From the NCBI GenBank assembly GCA_018826545.1, contig JAHKAL010000003.1:1-5109 (forward strand): a DNA stretch of 5,109 nt. The letters run 5' to 3'. The notes beneath the pieces are model-generated. The model made no database searches and was not told the origin of the DNA. It saw nothing but the letters and a program-made list of their open reading frames with translations. Of the stretch, positions 1 through 5,109 are shown piece by piece (within the stretch, counting starts at the first letter, position 1; every line of letters starts with the position of its first letter). Source of the DNA: Patescibacteria group bacterium (lineage in GTDB: Bacteria; Patescibacteriota; Microgenomatia; UBA8517). Made by a program: the position numbers and the translations under genes.

Positions 1-168
1 AGCATAAGCGTGTCCCGCATGAAGTCCTTCTCCTGAAGGGTATGGAAACATCCAAAGATTGTAGAATTTATTTTTTCCAGATTTTATATCAACTACATAT
101 AATTTTTCCTTTTCCCAAACAGCCTGCCATTTCTTTTCAATTTCGTTTGCTTGATATTTTTTTACCAT
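1..168 (-). CDS. leuS: Leucyl-tRNA synthetase, N-terminal 56 residues (partial, runs off left edge)
   Basis: Cytoplasmic class I aminoacyl-tRNA synthetase that charges tRNA-Leu with leucine using ATP. Reading from the ATG at 168 down to 1 gives 56 uninterrupted codons. Residues 5-24 match the LeuRS opening pattern (Y..NEIEKKWQ..W). Residues 40-46 read MFPYPSG, and residues 49-53 read LHAGH, so HAGH at 50-53 is the class I HIGH motif that binds ATP. The order and spacing of these motifs are specific to LeuRS rather than IleRS or ValRS. The rest of the gene (catalytic core, editing domain, KMSKS loop) lies outside the window. It is transcribed away from the surface-protein operon. The start codon is 6 bases from a consensus TATAAT, so the message is probably leaderless. 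A TTG two codons upstream is possible as a start but unlikely. Confidence 0.94.
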   Translation of the reverse strand, partial: MVKKYQANEIEKKWQAVWEKEKLYVVDIKSGKNKFYNLWMFPYPSGEGLHAGHAYA

Positions 169-174
169 AAACAA

Positions 175-203
175 ATTATATAACTTGAATATCCTTAGAA
201 CAA
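175..203 (-). promoter_or_regulatory. Predicted leuS promoter giving a leaderless mRNA
   Basis: On the minus strand, TTGTTC (203-198) and a perfect TATAAT (180-175) are separated by 17 bases. Only six bases (174-169) lie between the -10 box and the ATG at 168, so transcription starting about 7 bases after the -10 box would begin at the start codon itself. No Shine-Dalgarno sequence could fit. The boxes are seen directly; their use is inferred. Confidence 0.65.
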
Positions 204-214
204 AAGGCTACTAT
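185..214 (+). promoter_or_regulatory. Predicted promoter of unit A, nearly leaderless
   Basis: TTGAAT (185-190) and TACTAT (209-214) are separated by 18 bases. A start site about 7 bases downstream falls near 221, only 2-3 bases before the ATG at 224. An in-frame TAG at 215-217 rules out any upstream extension of the gene. The box pair overlaps the divergent leuS promoter (175-203), so RNA polymerase probably cannot occupy both at once. The -10 region resembles that of the second promoter at 2651-2679. Confidence 0.55.
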
Positions 215-223
215 TAGAGTATC

Positions 224-952
224 ATGACAACTGCTCTAAAAAGAATATTAAAACATACTCTCATCCTTAGTGCTTCTTTTATTTTTTGTTTCTTCTGGGT
301 AAAAAGTGAAATTACTTCTACTTATACTCTTCAGTTAACCGCTTTTTTTATACTTAGCTATTTTATTTTCCAAGCAGTAGCCAAAAAGAATCCTTATTTA
401 TTAAAATTTAAAATACTTATTAATGTATCAATACTTTCTTTGATAGTTTTTTTGCTTGTTTTTTCAACTGGTACTCTATTCTCCCCTCTATTCTTCTTAA
501 TGTATTTTTTACTTTTTGGAGTTTCACTTCTTTTTGAACCAGAATCCGCAATAACATTATCTTTAGTAGCTGGTATATTTTTTCTTTTTACTCCAAAGAA
601 AAACTTCTTAAATGAAATACTTCAACTTTCTTCTCTGGTAATAATCTCTCCTTTGGCAGTAATATTTGGAAAACAATATCTGAAGCTTCTCCAAAGTGAA
701 TCGAAGATTAAAATTTTAGAGACTGAAGGAAAAGCACTTGAGGAAGAAGTTGTAAGACAAGAAAAGGAAGTAAAAAATTGGACTTCAAACATTCTCTCTC
801 AGAAACTAGTTCAAATACAAAAAAGGTTAAATGCAGTTTTAAAAGATGAAAATATTTCTGATTTAGAAAAAAAGGAACTTAAAGACATTTTCTTTCAAAT
901 ATATCAGGTCTTTACCAGCGGAAAGGAAATGGAAAAAAAAGTAGAAGAATGA
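224..952 (+). CDS. Six-helix membrane protein with coiled coil and degenerate kinase-like dimerisation region
   Basis: Integral membrane protein of 242 residues; function not recognised. About six hydrophobic segments are visible, near residues 11-26, 34-52, 62-80, 86-103, 108-122 and 131-149. The stretch at 79-93 (FSTG..FSPLFFLMY) resembles the 'TGG..SPLFFLY' pattern of multi-helix membrane sensor domains in histidine kinases. A charged heptad-like helix follows at about 150-185, then two further helices (about 190-207 and 213-232). These two look like a DHp hairpin ending in 'SGKEMEKKV', but no histidine occurs after residue 11 and there is no ATP-binding domain. It is therefore either a decayed or truncated kinase or a signalling/scaffold protein built from the same parts. 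The start is fixed by the in-frame TAG at 215-217. Its TGA overlaps the next gene's ATG (ATGA, 949-952), so translation is coupled to the secreted protein that follows. The membrane call is firm; kinase ancestry is tentative. Confidence 0.85.
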   Translation: MTTALKRILKHTLILSASFIFCFFWVKSEITSTYTLQLTAFFILSYFIFQAVAKKNPYLLKFKILINVSILSLIVFLLVFSTGTLFSPLFFLMYFLLFGVSLLFEPESAITLSLVAGIFFLFTPKKNFLNEILQLSSLVIISPLAVIFGKQYLKLLQSESKIKILETEGKALEEEVVRQEKEVKNWTSNILSQKLVQIQKRLNAVLKDENISDLEKKELKDIFFQIYQVFTSGKEMEKKVEE

Positions 953-1683
953 AAAGAATAATTAAATTATTAACCTTATTTGCTTTTACAATATTTCTTC
1001 TACTTACTTTCGAAGTACCAATATATGCTCAAGGAGTTATTAAATCAGACAATTTTGAAATTCAAATGCCAAACTTAAACTCCGGTGCAGGTATCCCCTC
1101 TTCAACTAACTTTGGAATTAATTCAACAATAGGTCAAACCGCTGCAGGACTTTTTTCTTCAACCGGTTACAGAGTTAAATCAGGTTTTCAGTATATTCAC
1201 TCAATTATTCCTTTTTCATTTGCCATAAGTAAACTTGCCATAAGTTTTGGAACTCTAAATCCTCAAACACCTGTAACAGATTCACATACTCTAACCATCT
1301 CTGCGGGTGGTGCAGGAGGATATCAAGTAAAAGCTTTTGAAAGCAGTCCCTTAAAAACTTTCAGTTCTTCAAGCACTATTGTTGATACAACTTGTGATAC
1401 AAGTTGCGATGAAACAACTGCTGGGCAGTGGACTTCAAGCTCTAAATATGGTTTTGGATTTAATGTAAGTGGAGATGATGTGCCTGCTGACTTTACAAAC
1501 TCTGATTACTATAGACAGTTTGCAGATTTATCCTCAGTAGAAGCCTCCCAAATAGTAATGTCTTCAATTTATGTAGGCAAAAGCCGTGAGTCAACCATTA
1601 CTTATAAAGTTAATGTCTCAGGAGTCCAAGAAGCCGGAATATATACTAATCTAGTTACTTATATTGCTATACCAAGTTATTAA
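949..1683 (+). CDS. Secreted beta-sandwich surface protein with WxL-like C-terminal domain (small)
   Basis: Predicted exported protein of 244 residues with no enzymatic motif. A Sec signal peptide (KR.IK, then a hydrophobic core at 4-21) likely ends at YA|QG after residue 27. Residues 45-82 (SG.G..SSTNF, IGQTAAG, S.GY.VKSGFQY) form a short repeat-like module that I associate with CPR secreted proteins. Residues 88-244 form a beta-rich domain with FGT at 100-102, GGYQV at 123-127, a C-x3-C pair at 149/153, W161 with YGFGF at 167-171, and a terminal strand (QEAGIYTNLVTYIAIPSY, 227-244). The end and the FGT/GY spacing match the C-terminal domain of the 516-residue protein downstream. The layout recalls the WxL domain (FG near the start, 'AG.Y....tW.L' at the end), but no W-x-L motif is present. 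There is no LPXTG and no C-terminal helix, so retention probably depends on a partner; the obvious candidate is the DUF916-like protein encoded one base downstream. It overlaps the upstream gene by 4 bases. Confidence 0.85.
   Translation: MKRIIKLLTLFAFTIFLLLTFEVPIYAQGVIKSDNFEIQMPNLNSGAGIPSSTNFGINSTIGQTAAGLFSSTGYRVKSGFQYIHSIIPFSFAISKLAISFGTLNPQTPVTDSHTLTISAGGAGGYQVKAFESSPLKTFSSSSTIVDTTCDTSCDETTAGQWTSSSKYGFGFNVSGDDVPADFTNSDYYRQFADLSSVEASQIVMSSIYVGKSRESTITYKVNVSGVQEAGIYTNLVTYIAIPSY
1384..1407 (+). repeat. 12-base tandem repeat that also forms an inverted repeat, inside the secreted-protein gene
   Basis: Two adjacent 12-base units (1384-1395 and 1396-1407) differ at only two positions and encode D-T-T-C and D-T-S-C, supplying cysteines 149 and 153. 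The same bases contain a perfect 8-base inverted repeat, CAACTTGT (1388-1395) and ACAAGTTG (1399-1406), around a GAT loop. No T-run follows, so it is not a terminator. The most economical explanation is a small in-frame duplication that created the cysteine pair. Confidence 0.6.
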
Positions 1684-1684
1684 A

Positions 1685-2635
1685 ATGAACATAAAAATTA
1701 AATACTTTTTAAAATTATTTATCTTTTCTTTACTTATCTTAAATTCTGCAAATAAAGTATCTGCACAGGAACTAAATATCTCCGTTACTCCCCCAATTAC
1801 AGAAATATTAATGGTCCCAGGAAAGCAAATAGTTCAAAGCTATAAAATAACAAATGATTCTAGTTCAAAACTTATATCAGTTAATATTGTTCCATTTTTA
1901 CCTGATATAAAAAATCCTGAAGAAATTGTCCTTAACCTACAACAAGGACTAGTAGAATCAAATGTTTATGAAAGTTGGTTTAGTATTGAAAAACCTAAAA
2001 TAAATTTTGGAGAAAAATTTAATTTACCTGCTAATTCTGAAGAGGAAATTAGAATAAAAATATCAGTTCCTAAAAATGCAACTTTAAAGGATTACTACTT
2101 CACTGTTCTTTTTTCCATAGAAAAACCAAATACGCAAATTACAGAAAGTTCTTTACAATCAATGGCTCAAATTGGATCAAATATCTTAATTACTGCATCA
2201 GAAAATGAAAATCCTTACAAGGCCGCTAAAACTGTTCTTTTTTCTTCCCCCTATATTATCGATTCCCTGCAAAAAATAAATTTCAAAATAATTATTGAAA
2301 ATACTGGAAGAGCATTTGGAAAACCTATAGGGAAAATTACAATAGAAAATCTAATTACAAAAAAAACTGAAAGTTTGAATTTGTCTCCCCTAAATATTCT
2401 TTCTTCTTATTCAAGAGAAATTTATTGTTTAAAAGAAGAAAAAATAATTCCTTGTGAGACTTCTCCAAAACTCCTTTTGGGACTGTATAAATCAACTTTA
2501 AACTATAACCTTGACGGAGAAGGCCAAAGTTACCAAGAAGAAAGTTATACTTTTGCAGTTCCATTTTCATTAATTATTGCCATTTTAGTAGTCTTAATTA
2601 TTTATAAAATCATTGTTTCAAAAACTAAAAAATAA
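1685..2635 (+). CDS. DUF916/WxLIP-like secreted protein with C-terminal membrane anchor
   Basis: Predicted surface-anchoring protein of 316 residues. An in-frame ATG at 1664 exists, but 1685 is preferred: it places a proper signal peptide (core about 7-19, cleavage at VSA|QE after residue 27) at the terminus and sits one base after the previous stop (TAA-A-ATG). It also brings P45-G46 and N57 into register with the paralogue at 4261. Residues 30-145 fit the DUF916 first domain: 'VTPP', 'VPGKQ' at 44-48, 'ITND' at 55-58, W98, 'LPANS' at 114-118, 'ISVPK' at 126-130. A second beta domain (about 185-290) contains 'IENTGRAFGKP' and a likely disulfide pair, C248/C257. A transmembrane helix (about 292-310) and a basic KTKK tail follow, giving an outside-facing, membrane-held protein. 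In Gram-positives, DUF916 proteins accompany WxL proteins, and the upstream gene encodes a plausible ligand. The family call rests on pattern recognition and would need a profile search. Confidence 0.83.
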   Translation: MNIKIKYFLKLFIFSLLILNSANKVSAQELNISVTPPITEILMVPGKQIVQSYKITNDSSSKLISVNIVPFLPDIKNPEEIVLNLQQGLVESNVYESWFSIEKPKINFGEKFNLPANSEEEIRIKISVPKNATLKDYYFTVLFSIEKPNTQITESSLQSMAQIGSNILITASENENPYKAAKTVLFSSPYIIDSLQKINFKIIIENTGRAFGKPIGKITIENLITKKTESLNLSPLNILSSYSREIYCLKEEKIIPCETSPKLLLGLYKSTLNYNLDGEGQSYQEESYTFAVPFSLIIAILVVLIIYKIIVSKTKK

Positions 2636-2650
2636 GAAAATGTAAAGTTC

Positions 2651-2679
2651 TTGACAGGGTAATTTAAATGCCGCACTAT
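2651..2679 (+). promoter_or_regulatory. Predicted promoter of unit B (perfect TTGACA -35 box)
   Basis: TTGACA (2651-2656) is followed after 17 bases by CACTAT (2674-2679). TATTAT at 2677-2682 is an alternative -10 box with a 20-base spacer. A start site near 2686-2687 would leave a leader of about 19 bases ending in the purine-rich AAAGAAAAG before the ATG at 2706. The 70-base gap 2636-2705 is the largest in the window and shows no terminator, so unit B may also receive read-through from unit A. Confidence 0.6.
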
Positions 2680-2694
2680 TATAGTAATAATACT
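2675..2694 (+). promoter_or_regulatory. Overlapping small palindromes across the unit B -10 region; possible operator
   Basis: ACTAT-T-ATAGT (2675-2685) is a perfect 5-base inverted repeat. It overlaps TATTAT-AGTA-ATAATA (2677-2692), a perfect 6-base inverted repeat, and AGTA-ATAA-TACT (2683-2694). All sit at or just after the -10 box, where a repressor would block initiation. Such palindromes arise easily in AT-rich DNA, so the operator reading is weak. Confidence 0.3.
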
Positions 2695-2705
2695 TTAAAG
2701 AAAAG

Positions 2706-4256
2706 ATGAAAAAGTCTCTATTTAGAAAGATTCTAGTTACTATTGCAGTATTTACTCTTGCTATTGCAATAATCTTTGTTAAAATAATTCTTCCAAAAAA
2801 AATAAAATCCGCAAACTTTACTTCAGCATCGGCAACAATGAGCAATTCCAGACTCTCCTACTATGCAGGTGTTGCAAGTGGAACTTCAGGACAAACTTTA
2901 ATTACCATCGATGGATCGGCAAATCCGGATAATGATACTGATCACTTATTTATTAAAGACACTGTTTGTTTTGCACCATCAACTTTAGTTGGATGTAGGG
3001 ATGATATAGCCTATACAGTTGCAACTGTTACTGCCGTTGATGGAACAACTTTTAATACTTCAGCTGCACTTACAACTTCTCTAGAAGCAACAGATTTTGC
3101 CATTTCAACTCAGTCTGGAACTTTATCTCTAACCTTTACCTTAACTAACGATATTCCCCTTGATGGAGATATTTTAGTAACAATACCAATGGCAGACAGT
3201 AAAGATGGAAATGATGGATTTCCAGATTATGGAGCAACTACTGCCTTAAATGGTTTTGATTTAAATAGCCTTGCAACAGGTGATGTTTCAGTTACAGAAA
3301 GCTGTGGTGGAACTTTCTCAGTTGCAGCAGTCACTGAAGGAAGTGTAGCAACTGATCATACCATTAGAATTGATAATTCAACTGGTGCATGTGCAGCAAG
3401 TTCTGTAATTACTTTAACCATTGGAGATAGCGACACAAAAATCATAAACCCTGCTCCTATAACAACAAGTCATACCCAGGGACTGGCAGATGTCTACACA
3501 GTAAACGTCAAATCTAGAGATGGATCTGATAACACCCTAGATCAGTCAGATATGTTAATTGCTCCAATTGAGGCAGTATTTGTTTCTGTAACTGTTGATG
3601 AAACCCTTTCTTTTAGAATTTGTGGAGTTAAAGCTGACCTTTCAACCCAAGAAGCTACTTGTTTTTCAACTCCTGCAACTGTATGTAATCAGGCAACTTT
3701 ATCTGTAGCAAGTTATGCATATTCCGTTCCTTTCGGAACTATTACATCTACAGATACTTTTTATAATGCTGCACAATACTTACTTGTTTCAACTAATGCC
3801 GATGCGGGCTACGCCGTAACAATCCAACAGACTGACCAAATGGGTAAAGATGGACTGGCCTGTGCTGGAAATCCAACTGACCCGGTTACAACAAATTGTA
3901 TTCCCGATAATCCCGGAGATGCTACCTTAAATTTTGATACTTCCGATGATTGTGATACAGCTGCCAACAACGGTCTTTGTTTTTCAACAGACAGTGGACC
4001 AGTGACAGGTGATCCAACTTTTGCTGTTAAATACAGTGTTCAAACAAATGATTGTGATGTAACCCCAACTTTCTGTGCCCGCTCAGCTGCTGATCAAGAA
4101 CCAGCTACACCTGAAACACCTCAAACAATAATTTCAGCTACCACTCCAATTGCCAGCAGTGATGCATTCGTTTGTTGGAGAATTTCTGTTGATGCCCTAC
4201 AACCCGCAGGATATTACTATAATACAGTTAAATATATAGCTACGGCTACTTTTTAA
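2706..4256 (+). CDS. Large cysteine-rich secreted surface protein with WxL-like C-terminal domain
   Basis: Predicted exported protein of 516 residues; resembles a surface-protein type I associate with CPR genomes, function unknown. The N-terminus is a basic run and a hydrophobic segment (9-29), then PKKIKSA; cleavage after A36 is plausible, but the segment could stay as an anchor. Residues 40-70 (SASATMSNSRLSYYAGV..G) start the mature protein. About 130-290 is a Thr/Ser/Asp-rich beta domain with 'INPAP' (247-251) and 'ADVYTVNV' (261-268). 'VSVTVDETLSFRICGV' (293-308) links to the C-terminal domain, with FGT at 343-345, 'VSTNADAGYAV' at 361-371, and the end QPAGYYYNTVKYIATATF (499-516). This domain matches that of the small secreted protein upstream but has a longer Cys-rich middle (about 375-460). 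There are 14 cysteines (88, 97, 200, 229, 306, 319, 327, 386, 398, 416, 425, 450, 457, 490), an even number fitting disulfides. There is no LPXTG. The start is preceded by AAAGAAAAG, not a true Shine-Dalgarno. Codons look somewhat GC-richer than its neighbours', as its Thr/Ala/Gly content would produce. Confidence 0.86.
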   Translation: MKKSLFRKILVTIAVFTLAIAIIFVKIILPKKIKSANFTSASATMSNSRLSYYAGVASGTSGQTLITIDGSANPDNDTDHLFIKDTVCFAPSTLVGCRDDIAYTVATVTAVDGTTFNTSAALTTSLEATDFAISTQSGTLSLTFTLTNDIPLDGDILVTIPMADSKDGNDGFPDYGATTALNGFDLNSLATGDVSVTESCGGTFSVAAVTEGSVATDHTIRIDNSTGACAASSVITLTIGDSDTKIINPAPITTSHTQGLADVYTVNVKSRDGSDNTLDQSDMLIAPIEAVFVSVTVDETLSFRICGVKADLSTQEATCFSTPATVCNQATLSVASYAYSVPFGTITSTDTFYNAAQYLLVSTNADAGYAVTIQQTDQMGKDGLACAGNPTDPVTTNCIPDNPGDATLNFDTSDDCDTAANNGLCFSTDSGPVTGDPTFAVKYSVQTNDCDVTPTFCARSAADQEPATPETPQTIISATTPIASSDAFVCWRISVDALQPAGYYYNTVKYIATATF

Positions 4257-4260
4257 AAAA

Positions 4261-5109
4261 ATGAAAACTGCCTATAAAAAATTACTAATAGTTCTTTCAA
4301 TAATCTTTCTTTTTTCTTTGTCTCAAAAAGCATCTTTTGCCCAAGAAGGAAATATTGTTGTGGGTCCTGCCAGGCAAACTGTAAAAATAGATCCGGGTAC
4401 CACAAAAACATTAAACATTAGATTTGTTAACCAATCTGCAGTCCCTTTAAATGGAATTTTTGGAGTATCAGATTTTATAGTAACTGATGAAGAAGGAACA
4501 CCTACTTTTATAGATAGCCTTCCTGGAGGATTTTCCACCCCCTACTCTGCCTCTTCCTGGGTCACACTTCCCTACCAAGAAATAACAATTCCTGCAAAAG
4601 ATTTTGTAACTATTCAATTTAAAGTCGAAATTCCGAAAGACGCTTTAGCTGGTGGAAGATATTTTGGTGTCTATTTTGAACCAGGTGGAAAAATTGAGGA
4701 AAAGCAGGAGGAAATTAGCAAAGAAGTTGGAACCGTAATAGAAACAAGAATTGCAGGACTTGTTTATTTAAAAGTATCAGGACCAGTAACTGAAAATGCT
4801 TTTATCAGTAGGTTTTTCGCCCCTATTTTTATGGAATATGGTCCACTCCCCCTTCAAACACAAATCTTAAATAGAGGTAATTACCATATAACTCCAACTG
4901 GGGTGGTTACTGTAAAAAATATGTTTGGAAAAATAGTAGAAGAGCAAATATTAAAAGAACAAAATATTTTCCCTGATGCTATTAGAATTTATGAGAATAA
5001 TTTTGGTAAAAAATGGATGATTGGAAAATACTCTTATGATCTAACTACTACCTACGGTGAAGGAGGACAGGTTTTAACTGCTTCCACCTATACTTGGGTA
5101 TTTCCATAT
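4261..5109 (+). CDS. Second DUF916/WxLIP-like secreted protein (partial, open at right edge)
   Basis: The frame is open from ATG 4261 to the last base: 283 codons, no stop. It starts 4 bases after the upstream TAA, in an A-run with no Shine-Dalgarno, implying translational reinitiation. The signal peptide has a core at about 8-20 and likely cleavage at SFA|QE after residue 27. The DUF916-like first domain shows 'VGPARQTVKIDPG' (34-46), 'RFVNQS' (54-59), W100, 'TIPAKD' (109-114), 'EIPKDA' (123-128) and 'GGRYFGVYFEPG' (131-142). A Glu/Lys-rich loop (144-157) precedes 'TRIAGLVYLKVSG' (162-174). The second domain has 'QILNRGNYHITPTG' (201-214), 'GKYSYDL' (255-261) and 'YTWVFPY' at 277-283. It is a paralogue of the 1685-2635 protein: P45-G46 and N57 coincide, and GxY-to-YT spacing near the end is 22 residues in both. 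By analogy a membrane helix and basic tail should follow just past the window. Likely role: membrane-held partner of the 516-residue surface protein. Confidence 0.86.
   Translation, partial: MKTAYKKLLIVLSIIFLFSLSQKASFAQEGNIVVGPARQTVKIDPGTTKTLNIRFVNQSAVPLNGIFGVSDFIVTDEEGTPTFIDSLPGGFSTPYSASSWVTLPYQEITIPAKDFVTIQFKVEIPKDALAGGRYFGVYFEPGGKIEEKQEEISKEVGTVIETRIAGLVYLKVSGPVTENAFISRFFAPIFMEYGPLPLQTQILNRGNYHITPTGVVTVKNMFGKIVEEQILKEQNIFPDAIRIYENNFGKKWMIGKYSYDLTTTYGEGGQVLTASTYTWVFPY

Noticed and set aside
1664..1684. Seven-codon upstream extension of the DUF916-like gene, starting at the ATG at 1664
   Set aside because: It would overlap the end of the preceding gene and place seven extra residues before a normal signal peptide; the start at 1685 aligns with the paralogue.
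2355..2570. 71-codon open frame on the minus strand
   Set aside because: It is fully antisense to the second domain of the DUF916-like protein, and its product is an AT-rich by-product with no domain features.
2636..2705. Possible terminator between units A and B
   Set aside because: There is no GC-containing stem followed by a T-run; the only inverted repeats are short, AT-only or nearly so, and lie at the -10 region.
2618..2845. 75-codon open frame on the minus strand covering the gap between units A and B
   Set aside because: It runs antisense to the start of the 516-residue protein and the unit B promoter, gives a low-complexity Phe/Ile-rich product, and has no promoter or family signature.
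949..4256. LPXTG sortase signals or a true W-x-L motif in the secreted proteins
   Set aside because: Neither C-terminus has an LPXTG motif, hydrophobic helix or basic tail, and neither contains W-x-L in the terminal strand; the WxL link is by layout and context only.
4323..4538. 71-codon open frame on the minus strand
   Set aside because: It is antisense to the partial DUF916-like gene, whose signal peptide and domain pattern are clearly the real coding frame.
1..5109. CRISPR arrays, tRNA/rRNA genes, insertion sequences or attachment sites
   Set aside because: No spaced direct repeats, cloverleaf-like segments, transposase patterns or terminal inverted repeats were seen; nearly all bases are accounted for by coding sequence.

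Overview
The window is AT-rich, tightly packed, standard-code bacterial DNA. It most likely comes from a Candidate Phyla Radiation (Patescibacteria) genome, probably Microgenomates-like. This rests on three things: the secreted beta-rich proteins carry sequence patterns I associate with surface proteins of that group, the start codons lack Shine-Dalgarno motifs, and there are hardly any gaps between genes. TGA is used as a stop at 950-952, which argues against the UGA=Gly lineages (Gracilibacteria/SR1). The lineage is an inference; there is no rRNA gene here to settle it.

Layout: positions 1-168 (minus strand) hold the first 56 codons of leucyl-tRNA synthetase. A 55-base divergent gap (169-223) holds two overlapping, back-to-back promoters, each so close to its start codon that both mRNAs should be leaderless or nearly so. 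Plus-strand unit A (224-2635) encodes a six-helix membrane protein with a coiled coil and what looks like a degenerate histidine-kinase dimerisation region, a small secreted beta-sandwich protein, and a secreted protein resembling DUF916/WxLIP with a C-terminal membrane anchor. A 70-base gap (2636-2705) holds a second promoter with a perfect TTGACA -35 box. Unit B (2706 to beyond the right edge) encodes a 516-residue, 14-cysteine secreted surface protein and a second DUF916-like protein cut off by the window. No stretch over 300 bases lacks a gene.

How the genes fit together: units A and B repeat one two-gene cassette, a secreted protein with a C-terminal 'FGT ... GY.V ... AG.Y.N.V.YIA' domain followed within 1-4 bases by a DUF916-like protein. 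The two C-terminal domains look homologous, and so do the two DUF916-like proteins, with key residues at matching positions. In low-GC Gram-positives, DUF916 proteins are encoded beside WxL-domain surface proteins and help hold them at the cell wall. My main proposal is that this is a divergent WxL-like surface-display system in a CPR bacterium, present as two paralogous cassettes and preceded by a kinase-less membrane sensor-like protein. No gene symbol other than leuS is justified.
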